A stretch of DNA of 64,000 nucleotides from Dendrophyllia cribrosa (taxonomy: Eukaryota; Cnidaria; Anthozoa; Scleractinia; Dendrophylliidae). The DNA is taken from assembly GCA_024195265.1 (NCBI GenBank), contig JAJLRJ010000006.1, forward strand, positions 11,926,139-11,990,138, written 5' to 3'. The notes below the pieces were generated by a model. That model worked only from the letters and a program-made list of their open reading frames with translations. It had not been told where the DNA came from and ran no database searches. Both the position numbers and the translations under genes were made by a program. This document shows positions 22,660 to 34,895 of the stretch, one piece after another (within the stretch, counting starts at the first letter, position 1; each line of letters begins with the position of its first letter).

Positions 22660-24125
22660 GGTACTGCAATACTTTTATATCGAAATTCCCTTTTTCCGTT
22701 CGAAATGTAAGCCAGAACATGTTCATTGGTCAGTCGAAGATGGCCTAAATCTTGTAACCGTTCTAGCACATAATTATCTATAAATATGCATGACATAGAA
22801 AAATTATGCCTGACAATTGATATTTTGTAAAATTATTTAAAAAGAACCCAATGGTTTTAGACTTTTCTGTAGCCTTCTGTCACGTCGAGCACTGACAAGA
22901 CAATATTGCTTCAATATTACGCAGCACTTAGAATTTCTAAACAATGAGCTGGTTAGTTGACGACGAATATGGCAAAATAACTGAAAAGAGAGCCAGTAAA
23001 GCTATCTTAACAATAGTGCTTAATTATAAAAACATACCTTGTACTAATCACGGCTTGAACTATATTACGATCGAGCTCAAAGTTCCTTCTAAGATCCAGA
23101 TACACTGATGTTTAAGTGTTAAAGATTTGGATCGCGAAAGGGTTTTATAACGGAACCACCCTCTACTTTTAAACCGTTCTGTTTTTCTGTTGTCATTATT
23201 ATTGTCATCAGATATTTTTGGATTCAGCAAAGAGCAAAGCTTAGTTGGTGATATTTACGGAAATAAATCTATTATCCATTTTAAACTTCCTTCTAGACTT
23301 AATTTGGTTTTGGCCGCTGAATGACTTAAAACAACAGTCAAGTCTCTCACGTCCAGAATTAATTTAGCTGAGGACAGAAGAAAACATAACACATTAATAA
23401 AAAAGTAGAAATCAAACAATTCCACGAAATTAATCCACGGCATGAACACAATTATCAATTTTAAAACCTAAACGTGCTTTTTATTACTGAAAATAAAGTT
23501 ATAAACGTTAGCAGAAAAGCAGTGCGGTCATGCGTCAGCAACACGTCCTTTTTATTTCGATTCCTCTTTTGCTTGTGATTGTCAGATGCAGCCAAACAAA
23601 TATAGGAAGATTAATTTTTCAAGAGATACACCAAATTAGTCGAGGCTCGAACAAAGTCACATTTTATAAAAGAAAAACTCACAAGTGGCTGACAGCATAT
23701 ACTGAATACGCAAGGCGACGGAATCGCTTGAAATATAGCCGGGTGCCCCTGTCTTGTCTGACAAGACATTTCTCTCGTGATTTGCTCAGCATTTTAGTAG
23801 TCTTAGACTTCATTATTTCCTTGACTACTAAAGGGATGTTTTGGAAATTACTTCCTTCTCAGCGGACTTAGCGTGCTTCTTAATTTTAAGCACAGGTTTA
23901 CCACCTTCTGTTTTAAGTGGTGTACTGCGCCTTGTGAGAAATTTATGAGTTTATCAAACAAAACTTGATACTAAAACGCGAAAATGAAAGCTTTTAAAGA
24001 CTGACTGAAATGAAAGAAAAAGATGCAAAATTACTGCCATGTTTTTGTTGTCCGCGTGTTTGTTTTGGTTATTTTTTGGTTCACGAAAGCGGTATTTTAA
24101 AGGATCTTAAAATAATAGTTTGACC
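22660..24125 (+). repeat. Dispersed repeat family X, copy 2
   Basis: See 14,690-15,890. This copy keeps the 22,935-23,519 segment, part of which recurs in reverse at 27,170-27,540, so the segment is original and was lost from copy 1. Confidence 0.7.
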
Positions 24126-24240
24126 ACAGGAAACCAAACTCGCTATCAGATAACCGGGACGCGACTCTTGCTCATGAGTGGTATGGCATTACAAGGATTC
24201 GATTTACAAGGGTTTGTTAACGCGATTTCGGCGAGTTTAA

Positions 24241-25228
24241 CCCTTTCACGGCTGAATTTTTTTAAAAAAGGGTATTTTTTTACCGTTAAATCGTTTTTTT
24301 TTTGGGAGCAACATGGCCAAATGTCAATAAACATTGCTACAAAAGCAATTTGCTACACTCGCACTACAGTATGAACTAGATTCCATCGTGAAAAGTGTAA
24401 TATTTAGGTTTAGTGCATGCGCATAAGCCAAAAAAGACTTTCTTTTTTACGGAACCTTTCTGATTATTTTTTTGCTTCTTTTACTTTCCCTTTTTCTCCC
24501 CTTTTCTTCTCTTCCTATCTTCTACTCTCTATTACCTTTCTATCGGCCGGAAAAGGTTTGGCATAAGCGTTAAAAACGCTGGAAATACACCGAATGCAAA
24601 TATGGCCGCCAGGCAAATTTTTAATTGGCCAAGTTTTCAGAGGAATTAGTGATATCACGTAAACGAGTGCTGCTAAGTGTATCATCTTGCAAAGTTTGAG
24701 GTTTTTGGTTTAAAGGTGGCAAAGTTATGGCTCACTGAAATTTTAAGCATTTGTATGAGAAAAGACATTCTGTCCTGACTAGCCTCGCTTTCATGTTTTT
24801 TTTTTCCAAAATTTGATTGCCCATAACTTCTCCTAAAATAAGAATATGGCCTTGAAAATGCACACAATGACTTATTTTGACCTGATCTTTATCATTATTC
24901 AATTGCTTTTCTTTTCTTGAGAACCTGTCCAAACAAAAAATTGTTGGACGGCCATATTTGCAATCGGTGTATGAAACATTGTTCAATTGCAGGTGTATTG
25001 ACCTAATTTACCACCTAATTTTTCACCAATATTTGAACATGTTTTTTGCGAATAGCTCTGCTAGAATTTGGTCCATATTCAAAGTAGAGGCACGTGTGCA
25101 TGGATCTATCCTCGCTGTATCAGTTGAGCATTAAAATTATCTGGCAACGTACAAATTGATGACGTCACAAATGGTGCAATGTCTGCTGCTCCAAATGTCG
25201 ACAAAAGTCGACTTTGGCAGCGAAAGGG
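24241..25228 (+). mobile_element. piggyBac-like MITE family CCCTTTCACGGC, full copy
   Basis: TTAA on both sides (24237-24240, 25229-25232). Ends CCCTTTCACGGCTGAA and GGCAGCGAAAGGG. 988 bp, no transposase frame. The deletion derivative is at 11465-12047. Confidence 0.8.
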
Positions 25229-25232
25229 TTAA

Positions 25233-26930
25233 TATCGTCCTTCTCTTAGCCGTGAAAACGCAAACACATACATACATATACATATAACTTTATTTAAACT
25301 CGGTAAAATCCTTTAGTATATAAAAAGTGACAATTATATCATTAAAAACATATATACACTTCACTTACTGTTTTACAAGGTTGCCGAGTGGGAAACCGAT
25401 GATTGAAATAGTCGGTTTAGTTCCCTTTTAAATTGCCCTATTGACTTGATATTCCTTACATCATGTGGTAAGGAGTTCCACAACTGAGCCCCGCTATAGC
25501 TAAATAACGACAACTTGCCGAAATAGCGTTAAATCGGTCTGAGTCGAGAGGGCAAACAACAAAGAATAACACAGCAACATGGCAAGTCAATTTTTTTGGG
25601 TGTTTCTTGGTGTTGCGGAAACTATTGTTGGTTAGCTTTTGTGTTGTGGTGTGGGTATTGTTTACTTTCTTTTGAATCTTTTGTTTTACGTCATTTGGTG
25701 ATCGCAACACCAAGAAACTGCCATTTTTTTACACGGCAAAATATTTTTAACATAAAACCGTAGCGTTCCCAAACAAACCCTTATCTGGTCCTATCTGTCG
25801 AAACTTTGAAACACAATAGCGCCCATGTGCAAGAGTCACATCCCGTTTCTCTGATAGTGAGCTTGGGCTGCCTGTGGTTTGATTCGCTCAAAAGTAGAAA
25901 AGACACCATAGCATACAACTTCAGAGACCCACGAATTCTCCCACTTAGTTAAACATCTCAGAACCCCCCACCCCCACCCAACACCCCGCATCACACACAC
26001 ACCGGAATAAAATCTCCTGTTTTTCCAATTGCCCACTCCAGAAACTATTAAAAATATCATAATACTCTTTAAAGTGCAGGTTTGGGTGGTGCTTGATGTA
26101 AGCCTCATTTTCCTGCACGAACTGCACGTGCTATGCTTCAACTTCGTGGGAATTTGCATACGGTGCACATTTGTATGCCGGAACACACAATGCTACGTCC
26201 TAGCGTTCCTACATGTACTCTGAATTCCATTGTGCCATTCTAACAAAGGAGACTTGAATAATTACACCCCGGTGAGGCTGAGCCTGCACAGAAAAGAGTA
26301 TTATGGTATTTTTCGGAGTGGCCAATTCCCTTTATACACAAAAATTCCTGTACCTCGATTTCATTAGGGACCGTCCTGCTTATCATTTGTTTCTGTGCTG
26401 TGTATTTGTAATGAACCGTTCGGTTTATCAGAGCCCGAACTAAAGGCAAAATGTAGGGTTCTTAAACCTGATAAAAAATTTAAAAAAAACTCTCACAATC
26501 ATTGTCTTGTTGTTTTACTTTGCTTTTGTGTGTTTATTTTGGCAACTTAAGGCTCATGAAAGTTCGGTTCGACTCGCAACCTTGTTCTCCAAGGAAGGGA
26601 AGCGAAGGGAAGGGGAAGGAGAAATATCACGGCGATTTGATGTCATTATTAGTAATGGTCCAGTGTTGAGATAAATTACCGAAAATGTACGAAAACTGTA
26701 AATGAATGTCTCCAGTCATAGATGGACTGGGTGTGAATAAATTGCAACTTGAAGTTCCCACATTTTTGTTTCCAAAATGGACTATAGAACAGACCATAAT
26801 TTTTTTCTTTTTCAGGAATTGGTTGATTTCGCTCTCTTGGTGTTTTAGTGATATTTTATAAATAATTAAAGGTATTGTTGCATGGCCTTCACCAAAACAG
26901 GTCAAAATTTCCCTGACAGTCAGTGTTATG
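25233..26930. other. No firm gene; LINE-like tail and unassigned frames
   Basis: 25,260-25,500 (ACATACATACATATACATAT, then a segment with AGGAGTTCCACAACTGAG) looks like a retroelement 3' region. On the minus strand, 25,980-26,130 keeps a plausible peptide (YIKHHPNLHFKEYYDIF) without clear splice partners. Confidence 0.35.
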
Positions 26931-26989
26931 CTTTAAACTAACAAATATCGGTTTGTTCCCTTTTGGGTTATGCTATACCGTACCTTGCG

Positions 26990-27600
26990 TATTAATGCTG
27001 TCAGCAACTTGTGATCTTTTTCTTTTATAAAACGTGACTTTGTTTTAGCCTCAGCTAATTATCTCTAGAATTTCATCTTCCTATATTTGTTTGGCTGCAT
27101 CAGTCGATCTCGCGTTAAAGAGGAATCGAAATAAAAAGCGGACTTGTTGCTGATGTATGACCTCACTGTTTTTCTACTAAAGTTTATAACTTTATTCTCA
27201 GTAATAAAAAGCACGTTCAGGTTTTAAAATTGATGATTGCGTTCATGCTGGGGATTAATTCCGAGGAATTGTTTGATTTCTACTTTTCTTATTAATTAAT
27301 TATGTTTTCTTCTGTCTAAATTAAGTCAGGACGTGAGTAACTTGATAGTTGTTTGCAAGTCATTCAGCGACCAAGTGTTGCTGACCCCACTGTTTTTCTA
27401 CTAAAGTTAACTTTATTCTTAGTAATAAAAGCACGTTCATACTACGGATTAATTCCGTGGAATAGTTCAATTTATACTTTTATTAATTTATTTCTTTTTA
27501 CTACTATCCAAAGGCAGAACGTGCGAGACTTGACTTTTTTCTATTAAGTCTTTCAGCGACCAATAGCAAATTTAGTCCAGCAGGAAGTACAAAAATGGAT
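26990..27600 (-). repeat. Dispersed repeat family X, inverted partial copy
   Basis: Reverse complement of 23,240-23,720 (TATAAAACGTGACTTTG, TTGGCTGCATCAG). A segment with AGTAATAAAAGCACGTTC is duplicated in tandem (27,200 and 27,420). Confidence 0.65.
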
Positions 27601-27972
27601 TTGTTATTCCGGTAAGTCTCACCAACTACGCTTGCCCGTTGTTGCTTAAAAAACATAAAAATAGAAATAAATTATAAGAATAAGAATCTGATAATTATAA
27701 TAAAAACAATAACGTGTAGTTAGCTATAAAACCCCTTGACGATCCAAATCTTTAGAGTACCTAGTTGGCAGTGGACACTTAAATTCCATTCTTTCCTTTT
27801 GTTTAGTTTTTACTAATTTTGGCTAATTTTGATTAATTGCTAGATACTGTTTCACGGTCTCATTAAAATCACTTTAATGATCCTCTTTCGAGGTAGGCTG
27901 GTTGATGTGTAGGTTAATTAAGGACAACAACGCATAGGTAATGGGTAAAATCAGGGTGGCAGGGAAGTGACG

Positions 27973-28215
27973 CTAGGGAACCCCCCAGGGACCAGGAGAG
28001 GAGTGCCCTCCTGGGGGGAGAGCAGATCAGGTGGTACCGGGGGTAGCCACCCTGGACGTGGTCCGGATCTGTCTCCAGTGGGGTGAGGCCCATATCCCTA
28101 GTCACGGGGAACTAGGGAACCAGGAGAGGGGTGCCCTCCTGGGGGGAGTACAGATCAGGTGGGACCGTGGGTACCCACCCTGGAATGGATATTTCTCCGG
28201 ACCTGTCTCCAAGGG
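27973..28215. repeat. GC-rich tandem duplication, period 128
   Basis: ACCAGGAGAGG occurs at 27,991 and 28,119, each followed by GTGCCCTCCTGGGGGGAG and CAGATCAGGTGG. G+C content is far above the surroundings. Confidence 0.85.
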
Positions 28216-28239
28216 CTAAGCCTTACTGTGGGGTAAAGT

Positions 28240-29800
28240 GCAGCCAAGGGTTGCACTTCCCTGCCGCCATATTTATTAATACGCAGTTCTACTACGAAAA
28301 ACCTTCCAGTTGATAAACTTAAAAGACAAAGGTTTCAGTCATGGGGGGGGTGGGGGGGGGGGGGGAAAAATTGTATAGATGCTCGGTGCGAAGCGATGGA
28401 AGAATGAACTGGGTGGGACGCATGCTATTACATTATAGGTAAGAGCACGAGGGCAACATAAGACAGAAATGACTGGGACCTTTGTTTGATAACATCATAC
28501 AGAGATTGGCTTACTTTGGACTTTGCTTGAAACTTAAAGATACACTGTAAATAAGACGACTATATCAATGTCAGGCTTGACCTAGACCTTAAGAAAACAC
28601 AGAAAGCAAGGCTTGGACTTTGGCCTTGCAAGGATACAGAGGAGTATAGAAAATGTAGTACCCTCTGAGATTAGCATAACAATAAGCCATACACTTAGCA
28701 AGTGGACTAGGAAAAGGGATGTTAAACGCCGACAGTGATGTCTTTATACAATTGTCTCAGGTCTCATTAACATCAGTTTATCGAATAATAAACTTGAACC
28801 TAACACTTAGATATCAGTCTAGCTGGATCTTAAACTAATTTGAATTGAAGACTCCTGTCTTAAATCCGATTGTAAAGAATACATAAGGTTAGCTGCTAAC
28901 AAAACTGTACAAACTCTTCCAGGACTGACCATTAAATATCGTTGTAAAGATTTCTGGCGAATAATGTTTTTGTGCCGACAAGAAACCAAAAGGCCAGATA
29001 GGGGAGTATCCCCACCCGTCCCCGGACGGACAAGACAAATCACTGCCGTCTTTTCAAATCATCTATCTTATGTTCTCGTTCGATCGTTCCAACAAAATTT
29101 GCATGACAACTGTTATGGCTCGTGGGATCTTACGTCTTTTTCTCTTTTGGCGCATTTGAGGACGTTACACCAGTATAAAGTCGTCATCAACTCACACGTC
29201 ACAAAGTCGCTTTGATTAGCAACTGATACACAAAGGATAGGTCTGGCGAATTGGCTTGGTATTTTGGTCAGTTTCAAGCACTTTTAAGTTGGTTTCGCTA
29301 TTTCGGTATTCTTTTCTTGGGGTCAATTTAATCGTTTGCCCTGTTTAGCCTGGGAATACAGCGTCCTCTCATTGTTTACGGCCGCTAGGGGCGGTCGCGC
29401 GAGAACGCGTCCGCGGTTTACCCTGAAAATATTCATACTGATGACATATTAATCTGTCCTGATCCGGACAGGAGAGCTCATTGGTCTGCTAATAATTTTC
29501 CGTTCGCGTGATCGCACTGCTCAAATATCTTTGAGAAATTAGGCCAGGAACGAGGGACTGCTCGTTGACATATCTAAGCACTTGTAGAAATAAAGGTTTT
29601 TCTTGCAGCTACACCTACTGACTATTAAAATCGATTTCCAGACGCGTTAAAATATGCAAAACAGACATCGAAAAACTGGTGTATTAAAGCAATCAAAACC
29701 GGAAGTCCATGTGTGACTACCTCAAAAGTCAAGGGGGACAAACTGTGTGTAATGCAATAACATTTATGTCTTACTGGCAAGAAGAAAAACTAGCAGAAAA
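28240..29800. other. No gene seen
   Basis: Contains a G-run (about 28,345-28,366). Only short unrelated frames. Confidence 0.4.
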
Positions 29801-30535
29801 CTGCGAAATGTTTTTAATTAAAGACAGCATGCATCATTTTGTGATAAAAGCAACGAGGGCAGCCAAATGACTTACTTCCTGCCATTTATTGTTGGAGCCC
29901 CCCCAGCCGTAAATTAGAAAGAAGTCGTAATCGTAGGCTGTTCTCCACGAGCAAACTTGTTCAGTTCTCTTTCCCCACATTCAATTTCACAGTTTTCGCA
30001 ATGACGATAATTAACTTCTCGACCTTTCCTTGTATTGCGTGGAGACAACTGAATGTCCGGATTTATCTTCCGTTGTGAAGCTAAATACAACAGGGTAGCC
30101 AATCTTTAGGAACTCAACGCCTTCGGACTCAATCCAGGACCGGCTAACGCCTCCAGGAGCTGTTGCACCACCGATGCTTCGTCTTTTGCGACTTTCGACT
30201 GAGATAACTGACGTGTGTCTTGGATCCTTGTGGAAAACCATGTGGCGATGAGATGCATTTTGCAAGTTAACGTCCAACCCTGTCCATCAATAATAAATAC
30301 AGAACGTTTCGAGCTGTGATCGAATGTCTTCCACGAAGGACTTAACTGCATCTGTCAAATAAAGCGGCGCTTCTGTGCAGCTACTGATCTCCGCATAAGG
30401 TTGGACTATAGAACGAGTAAGAATATCTGGGTACAAGTTTGTCGTAGTATCCAAACATCTGAGCCCAAGCTACGGGACTGCATCCACTCCAGCAATTGCC
30501 ACAGCACTTGTGTTGATTATATAGGTCATTAGCGA
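29800..30535 (-). pseudogene. Truncated, frameshifted copy of the cysteine peptidase gene
   Basis: The minus strand reads CCGNCWSGCSPVAWAQMFGY near 30,500, then a Tyr-rich stretch like the intact gene, and at 29,880-29,910 YGWGGSNNKWQEV. Between them the frame shifts: two extra bases near 30,380 bring an in-frame TAG, and a second shift falls after SGHSVVSTQY. The first half of the gene is missing, with homology stopping at about 30,530. It is colinear with 9431-10,110, including the region after the stop, so it is a DNA duplication and not a spliced copy. Confidence 0.85.
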
Positions 30536-30539
30536 CCTT

Positions 30540-31065
30540 ACGACTCCGAATCCGTCGCTAGTGAAAACCTGCCTTTAGCCACTAAGCTTCGCTGCTTCCC
30601 TATTTATTAGTAATGTATTTATCAACTATTGAGAAGTACTTGACTATACAAAACTATGTAGCACATAGTAAAAACTATTTAGTATTTCACATAGCAAAAA
30701 TTGTTAATGCTTTATTTACCTTAGTTGACATTTTTTCTTGTTAAGTATGCAGTTTTCTTTTTTAAATTAGTTATTATTTATATATTAGCCCAGTAAGAAA
30801 TATTTTACAAATCATATCATACAAATCCTTCTTGACCAAAAAAAATACAAACGAAAAATCCGAAAATGGATTGTTTGATTTATTGTGCAAATGAAGTCAT
30901 TTTGACGAGGTCGTGATTTTACCTTTGCTTCAATAAATAATTATCTCGTGAATAGGCGAAGTGTTGAACGAGTTATAACATACGCGGGAAAATATGCAAA
31001 TTTAAACTCCTTCCATCGGTCAACCGGCTGTAAACATTGATATGTAATGATTACTTGCCTTACCC
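30540..31065. other. No gene seen
   Basis: A+T-rich. Starts with a short inverted motif (GGTCATTAGCGACC) exactly where peptidase homology stops, which may mark the breakpoint. Confidence 0.35.
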
Positions 31066-31067
31066 AT

Positions 31068-31672
31068 GCGGACGGTCAGACAGTGATTCAAACAGTCAGT
31101 CAGTCAGTCAGTCAAACAATCAGTCAGGCGGTCATTCATTCAGACAGACAGAAAGTCAGGCGGTCATTCACTGACAGTCAGTCAGTCACATGGTCACTCA
31201 GTCAGATAGTCAGACAGTCAAGCAGTCATTAAGAGAGTCAGACAGTCGTTCAGTAAGTCAGACAGTCATGAAAATAGTCAGTCAGACGGTCAGTCAGTCA
31301 GATAGTCAGGCAACAGTCAGTCAGATAGTCAATCAGTCAGTCAAACAGTCAGACGATCAGTCAGACATTTATTCAAACAGTCAGTCAGTCAGATAGTCAG
31401 CTAAATAGTCAGGCAACAGACAGTCAGTCAGATAGTCAATCAGTCAGTCAAACAGTCAGACGGTCAGTCAGACAGTTATTCAAACAGTCAGTCAGTCAGA
31501 TAGTCAGCCAGTCAGTCACACGGTCATTCAGTCAGACGCTCAAACATTCAGTCAGACAGTCATTCAGTCAGTCACACAGTCGCTCATACAGTCCGCCTGT
31601 CAGACAGCCATTCATTCAGTCGGACAGTCTGTCAGTCAGACAGTCAAACAGTCTGTCAGAAAGACAGTGTGG
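31068..31672 (+). repeat. Degenerate CAGT tetranucleotide array
   Basis: About 600 bp of CAGTCAGT/CAGACAGT variants with higher-order copies (TCAGTCAGATAGTCAATCAG occurs at two sites about 120 bp apart). Confidence 0.95.
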
Positions 31673-31802
31673 TTTAGTTAGTTTAACTACCGACAGTCTT
31701 GCCGGGATATTGTTTCTAGAAAGTGCGTCTAGATAGTCCGATTTAGCTCGTTTAATTGTTGGTGTTACTTAAGGTTAACAAAGCTGGTTTGGGATCTGAT
31801 CT

Positions 31803-31935
31803 AGAGGTTTTGCACGGCAGCCATGTTGCATGGCAGGAACAATAGATTCTTTTCCCTATGGGAAAAAATGTTCTTTCTAATGCAAAACATTTTCATTGTT
31901 CCTGCCATGCAACATGGCAACCGTGCAAAACCTCT
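31803..31935. mobile_element. Hairpin element, about 42-bp arms
   Basis: AGAGGTTTTGCACGG...GTTGCATGGCAGGAACAAT and its inverse ATTGTTCCTGCCATGCAAC...CCGTGCAAAACCTCT. Confidence 0.85.
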
Positions 31936-31986
31936 GTTGGAATTGTAATCTAAGTACAGCAATTATCGTTTTTGTAATAAAGCAGT

Positions 31987-32544
31987 TTTATTCAGCCTGG
32001 GCTTTTTTTCAGTTCCTGAGCATCGTATCTTCAAGAACATGTCAACATGACAAAGGCTATGACAACGAAACCAAGAGGGTACATAATACGTCTAAAACTG
32101 CCTCCTTTGCGGTCCGCACAATAGAACGATGGCGTCATATGACGTAGTTATTAGGTAATTAATTATACGACCGCCGTCTTGGATCCGCCATCTTGGATTT
32201 CTGAAATTTTTTAAAACATCTTAAAAACCGTCCAAATTGACTCAAAATTAATCAAAACCAATAAATAAACGCCAAATGACGTAAAAAATATAAAAGTTAT
32301 ACCAATAAACATTGCTTTTCCTCATTCAAAGGTACAAACATGCAAATTTCAAAAAACATGGCTGTCAAAATCTTGTTGCCATGGAAACATCAAGGCACGT
32401 GATCAATAAATTGTCATATGAAATTGTTGCCAGATAAATTTTAGGAAAAGTCACAAAGTTTGATGGCGTTTGAATACATATTAAAGAGAAGTTATGAATG
32501 TTGAAAGTTAACCCAACCCCCCACCCCCCTCCAGCTGAATAGGG
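31987..32544. mobile_element. piggyBac-like MITE family CCCTATTCAGCC, copy B
   Basis: Interior matches copies A and C. Right end CAGCTGAATAGGG then TTAA (32545-32548). The left CCC terminus is eroded (TTTTATTCAGCCTGGG). Confidence 0.8.
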
Positions 32545-32754
32545 TTAATTTATTGATCTGGTTTTATTTACAAGTACTTTGTTCTGTGGCCCATGCTTTT
32601 ATCAACATTATAAACTAATTACTATTTTGAGACGGCAATATATCGACGGCTAGTTGGAAGAAAAGATATCCCGTATTCCCAGCTCGTGAATACGAAGCAA
32701 CCTTCGGACCCTCTCCTCTCGTAGGCGCTTTGCTTCACCAACTCCCCACCCTCC

Positions 32755-32968
32755 AACACTGACTATCTGACTGACTGGATGACTGATTGACTGTCTGATT
32801 GACTGAATGACTGTCTGACTATCCAACTGAATGACCGGTACGACCGACTAAATGACTGGCTGACTGTTTGACTGAATGACTGATTGTCTGACTGACTCTG
32901 GCTGAATGACTAACTATCTGACTGAATGCCTGGCTAAATGAGACCGTCTGACTGGATGACTGAATCTA
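32755..32968 (-). repeat. Degenerate ACTG array, opposite orientation to 31,068-31,672
   Basis: Units are CTGACTGA/GACTGAATGACT, the reverse complement of the CAGT class, about 1.1 kb downstream of it. Confidence 0.9.
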
Positions 32969-33620
32969 TAAAAAAAAAAACGCTTAAAAAATTTCCGGCA
33001 ACACAAGTTTGTGAAACTACACTAATTAACTAGTAAACTAGCTATATAAATATAACAACAAGCTTTGCAATTAACTGCAGGAACTCGAAGTAACCACACA
33101 AGACAGTTACTAAACTAATTAACTATCTGGCTATTTAGTTAACCAAGTGAAAAAAAAAGTTTAACTGAACCAATAAGACCGAGGCTGAGGGGAATAAAAC
33201 AAAATAAATTAATTAACATAAAACTAACTGGCTAACTGACTAACTAATTAATTGACCAATTAAACTAATCTAATGTAATTAGGTAACTTAAATAATAAAC
33301 TAAGTGCATTAACCAACTAGCACGTTACTATTGGAGCAAGTGAACTAAGTTTTGTCAACTAGTCGAACTAAATTAGATATAAAATAATCTAAGTTTACTA
33401 AACAAATTAAGCAACTAGCTAAATTAATTAACCAACTGATTAAATGTTTTTAAGAGAGCACAAATTGATTGATTTTCTAGCAATTTTTATGAACATGGAT
33501 GCCACAATTTACAAGATTAGACATAACGTCGTGGGCGTGTCCCCTTGGTTTCCTATGATGAATATCCATCAACAAAGTTGAAAAGCTCTGTCCCATCTAG
33601 CTGTAAGAGAAAACAACGGT
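32969..33620. other. No gene; TTAACTA-rich low complexity
   Basis: Repeated ACTAACTAATTAA-like words from 33,010 to 33,440. Confidence 0.5.
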
Positions 33621-33623
33621 GCA

Positions 33624-33743
33624 GGGATCAATTCAATAAAACTTTTACAAGTGTAATTTACAAGTGTAGCTATTGTTTTCAACCTCTGAAACAATGGCCA
33701 CACTTGTAAATTACACTTGTAAAAGTTTTATTGAATTGACCCC
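33624..33743. mobile_element. 120-bp palindromic element, copy 1
   Basis: Arms ATCAATTCAATAAAACTTTT and AAAAGTTTTATTGAATTGAC enclosing a short loop (GTTTTCAACCTC). Almost the full length pairs. Confidence 0.9.
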
Positions 33744-33985
33744 AGGTTTACTTCAAGTTTGTTAGGGATTAGGTTAGGGCAACTTTTGCTTACATTACCG
33801 CGCGCGGATTGAAACTCTGGGTTTCTTTTAAGTTTTGCTTATTACGCTCTATGACATTCCAAACTGAAAACATTTGGAGTGTTATTCATAGATCGGAATT
33901 CATTTAAAAGTCAAGAACTATTCAAGGTAAGGTAAAAAATCAGATACGACACACAGGCGGCCCAGTCATGGCTGAAGCCTAACCC

Positions 33986-34105
33986 GGGGTCAATTCAATA
34001 AAACTTTTGCAAGTGTAATTTACAAGTGTAGGTATTGTTTTCAACCTCAGAAACAATGGCTACACTTGTAAATTACACTTGTAAAAGTTTTATTAAATTG
34101 ACCCC
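33986..34105. mobile_element. 120-bp palindromic element, copy 2
   Basis: Same family as copy 1, with few differences (GCAAGTGTAA arm, TTAAATTGACCCC end). Confidence 0.9.
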
Positions 34106-34247
34106 CGGTTTCTGCAGCATGAAGCAACTAGCAGTATAATGCCACCATTCTCAGGTGGCTTAGTATAGTTAAGTTTATCGAGTTTACCACATAGTCCATC
34201 GCAGGGTTAACCGCAGCTTTTTGTGGCCAGCACCCATTTATAAACCT

Positions 34248-34367
34248 GGGGTCAATTCAATGAAACTTTTTCAAGTGTAATTTACAAGTGTAGCCATTGT
34301 TTTCAACCCCTGAAACAATAGCTACACTTGTAAATTACACTTGTAAAAGTTTTATTGAATTGACCCC
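34248..34367. mobile_element. 120-bp palindromic element, copy 3
   Basis: Same family (GGGTCAATTCAATGAAAC...TTATTGAATTGACCCC). Confidence 0.9.
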
Positions 34368-34657
34368 CTGGATAGAGAGAAACAGTGTGGAGCAAAAGCT
34401 CTAGTTCACTGCACAAGAACTAGCACGATACAACTTAACTGTCATATTAAAGATCCTTTCAAGATTGTATGGAACATATAAAGAAAGAAGAAATTACAAT
34501 GACTATTTTATTTTAGTGAATAAAAAATGCTATGGACTGCTACTTCAGTAATCGATGAATTAATGATTAATTAATGTAAAGAAAACCAAATAACCTTTCA
34601 GACACTGCTAACACTCGAACTAACCAGAATGGGGTTGTTCTTTAAGTAACGAACAAC

Positions 34658-34663
34658 TTTATT
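34658..34663 (-). promoter_or_regulatory. Poly(A) signal of the Roco-GT gene
   Basis: Plus-strand TTTATT is AATAAA on the coding strand, 25 bases past the stop. Confidence 0.6.
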
Positions 34664-34687
34664 CGTCATGTGAGATTTGGGTTCCTT

Positions 34688-34895
34688 TTACAAGGTCCAG
34701 CTGTTCTGAGAGCGCATAGAACATACAGTTCTCCCCTCTTGGTTGTCAGAAATAATAAAGTCTTCCTGTGAAGCCATCTTTTTTAACTGTAGTGACAGGT
34801 CTGTCTCCCTGGTGGCTTTGCATGCATCACGTTTCATTTGCTGAAGAGCAATGAAAATTCGTTCAACTTTAATAAACGAGAAATAACAATATTCC
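34688..34895 (-). CDS. Roco gene last coding exon
   Basis: Acceptor AAAGCACAG, phase 2. Reads EYCYFSFIKVERIFIALQQ, then a charged helical stretch (MKRDACKATRETDLSLQLKK) and ends SQNSWTL, TAA at 34688-34690. A poly(A) signal follows. Confidence 0.6.

Noticed and set aside
25836..26186. Minus-strand 116-codon frame and an overlapping frame with YIKHHPNLHFKEYYDIF
   Set aside because: The peptide looks non-random, but no splice partner, start or known domain could be found.
31047..31396. Gln/Ser-rich frames (QSVSQTVSQS-like)
   Set aside because: Translation of the CAGT array; open only because of the repeat.
31068..31672. CRISPR-like array
   Set aside because: Repeats are tetranucleotide variants without spacers, in a eukaryotic sequence.
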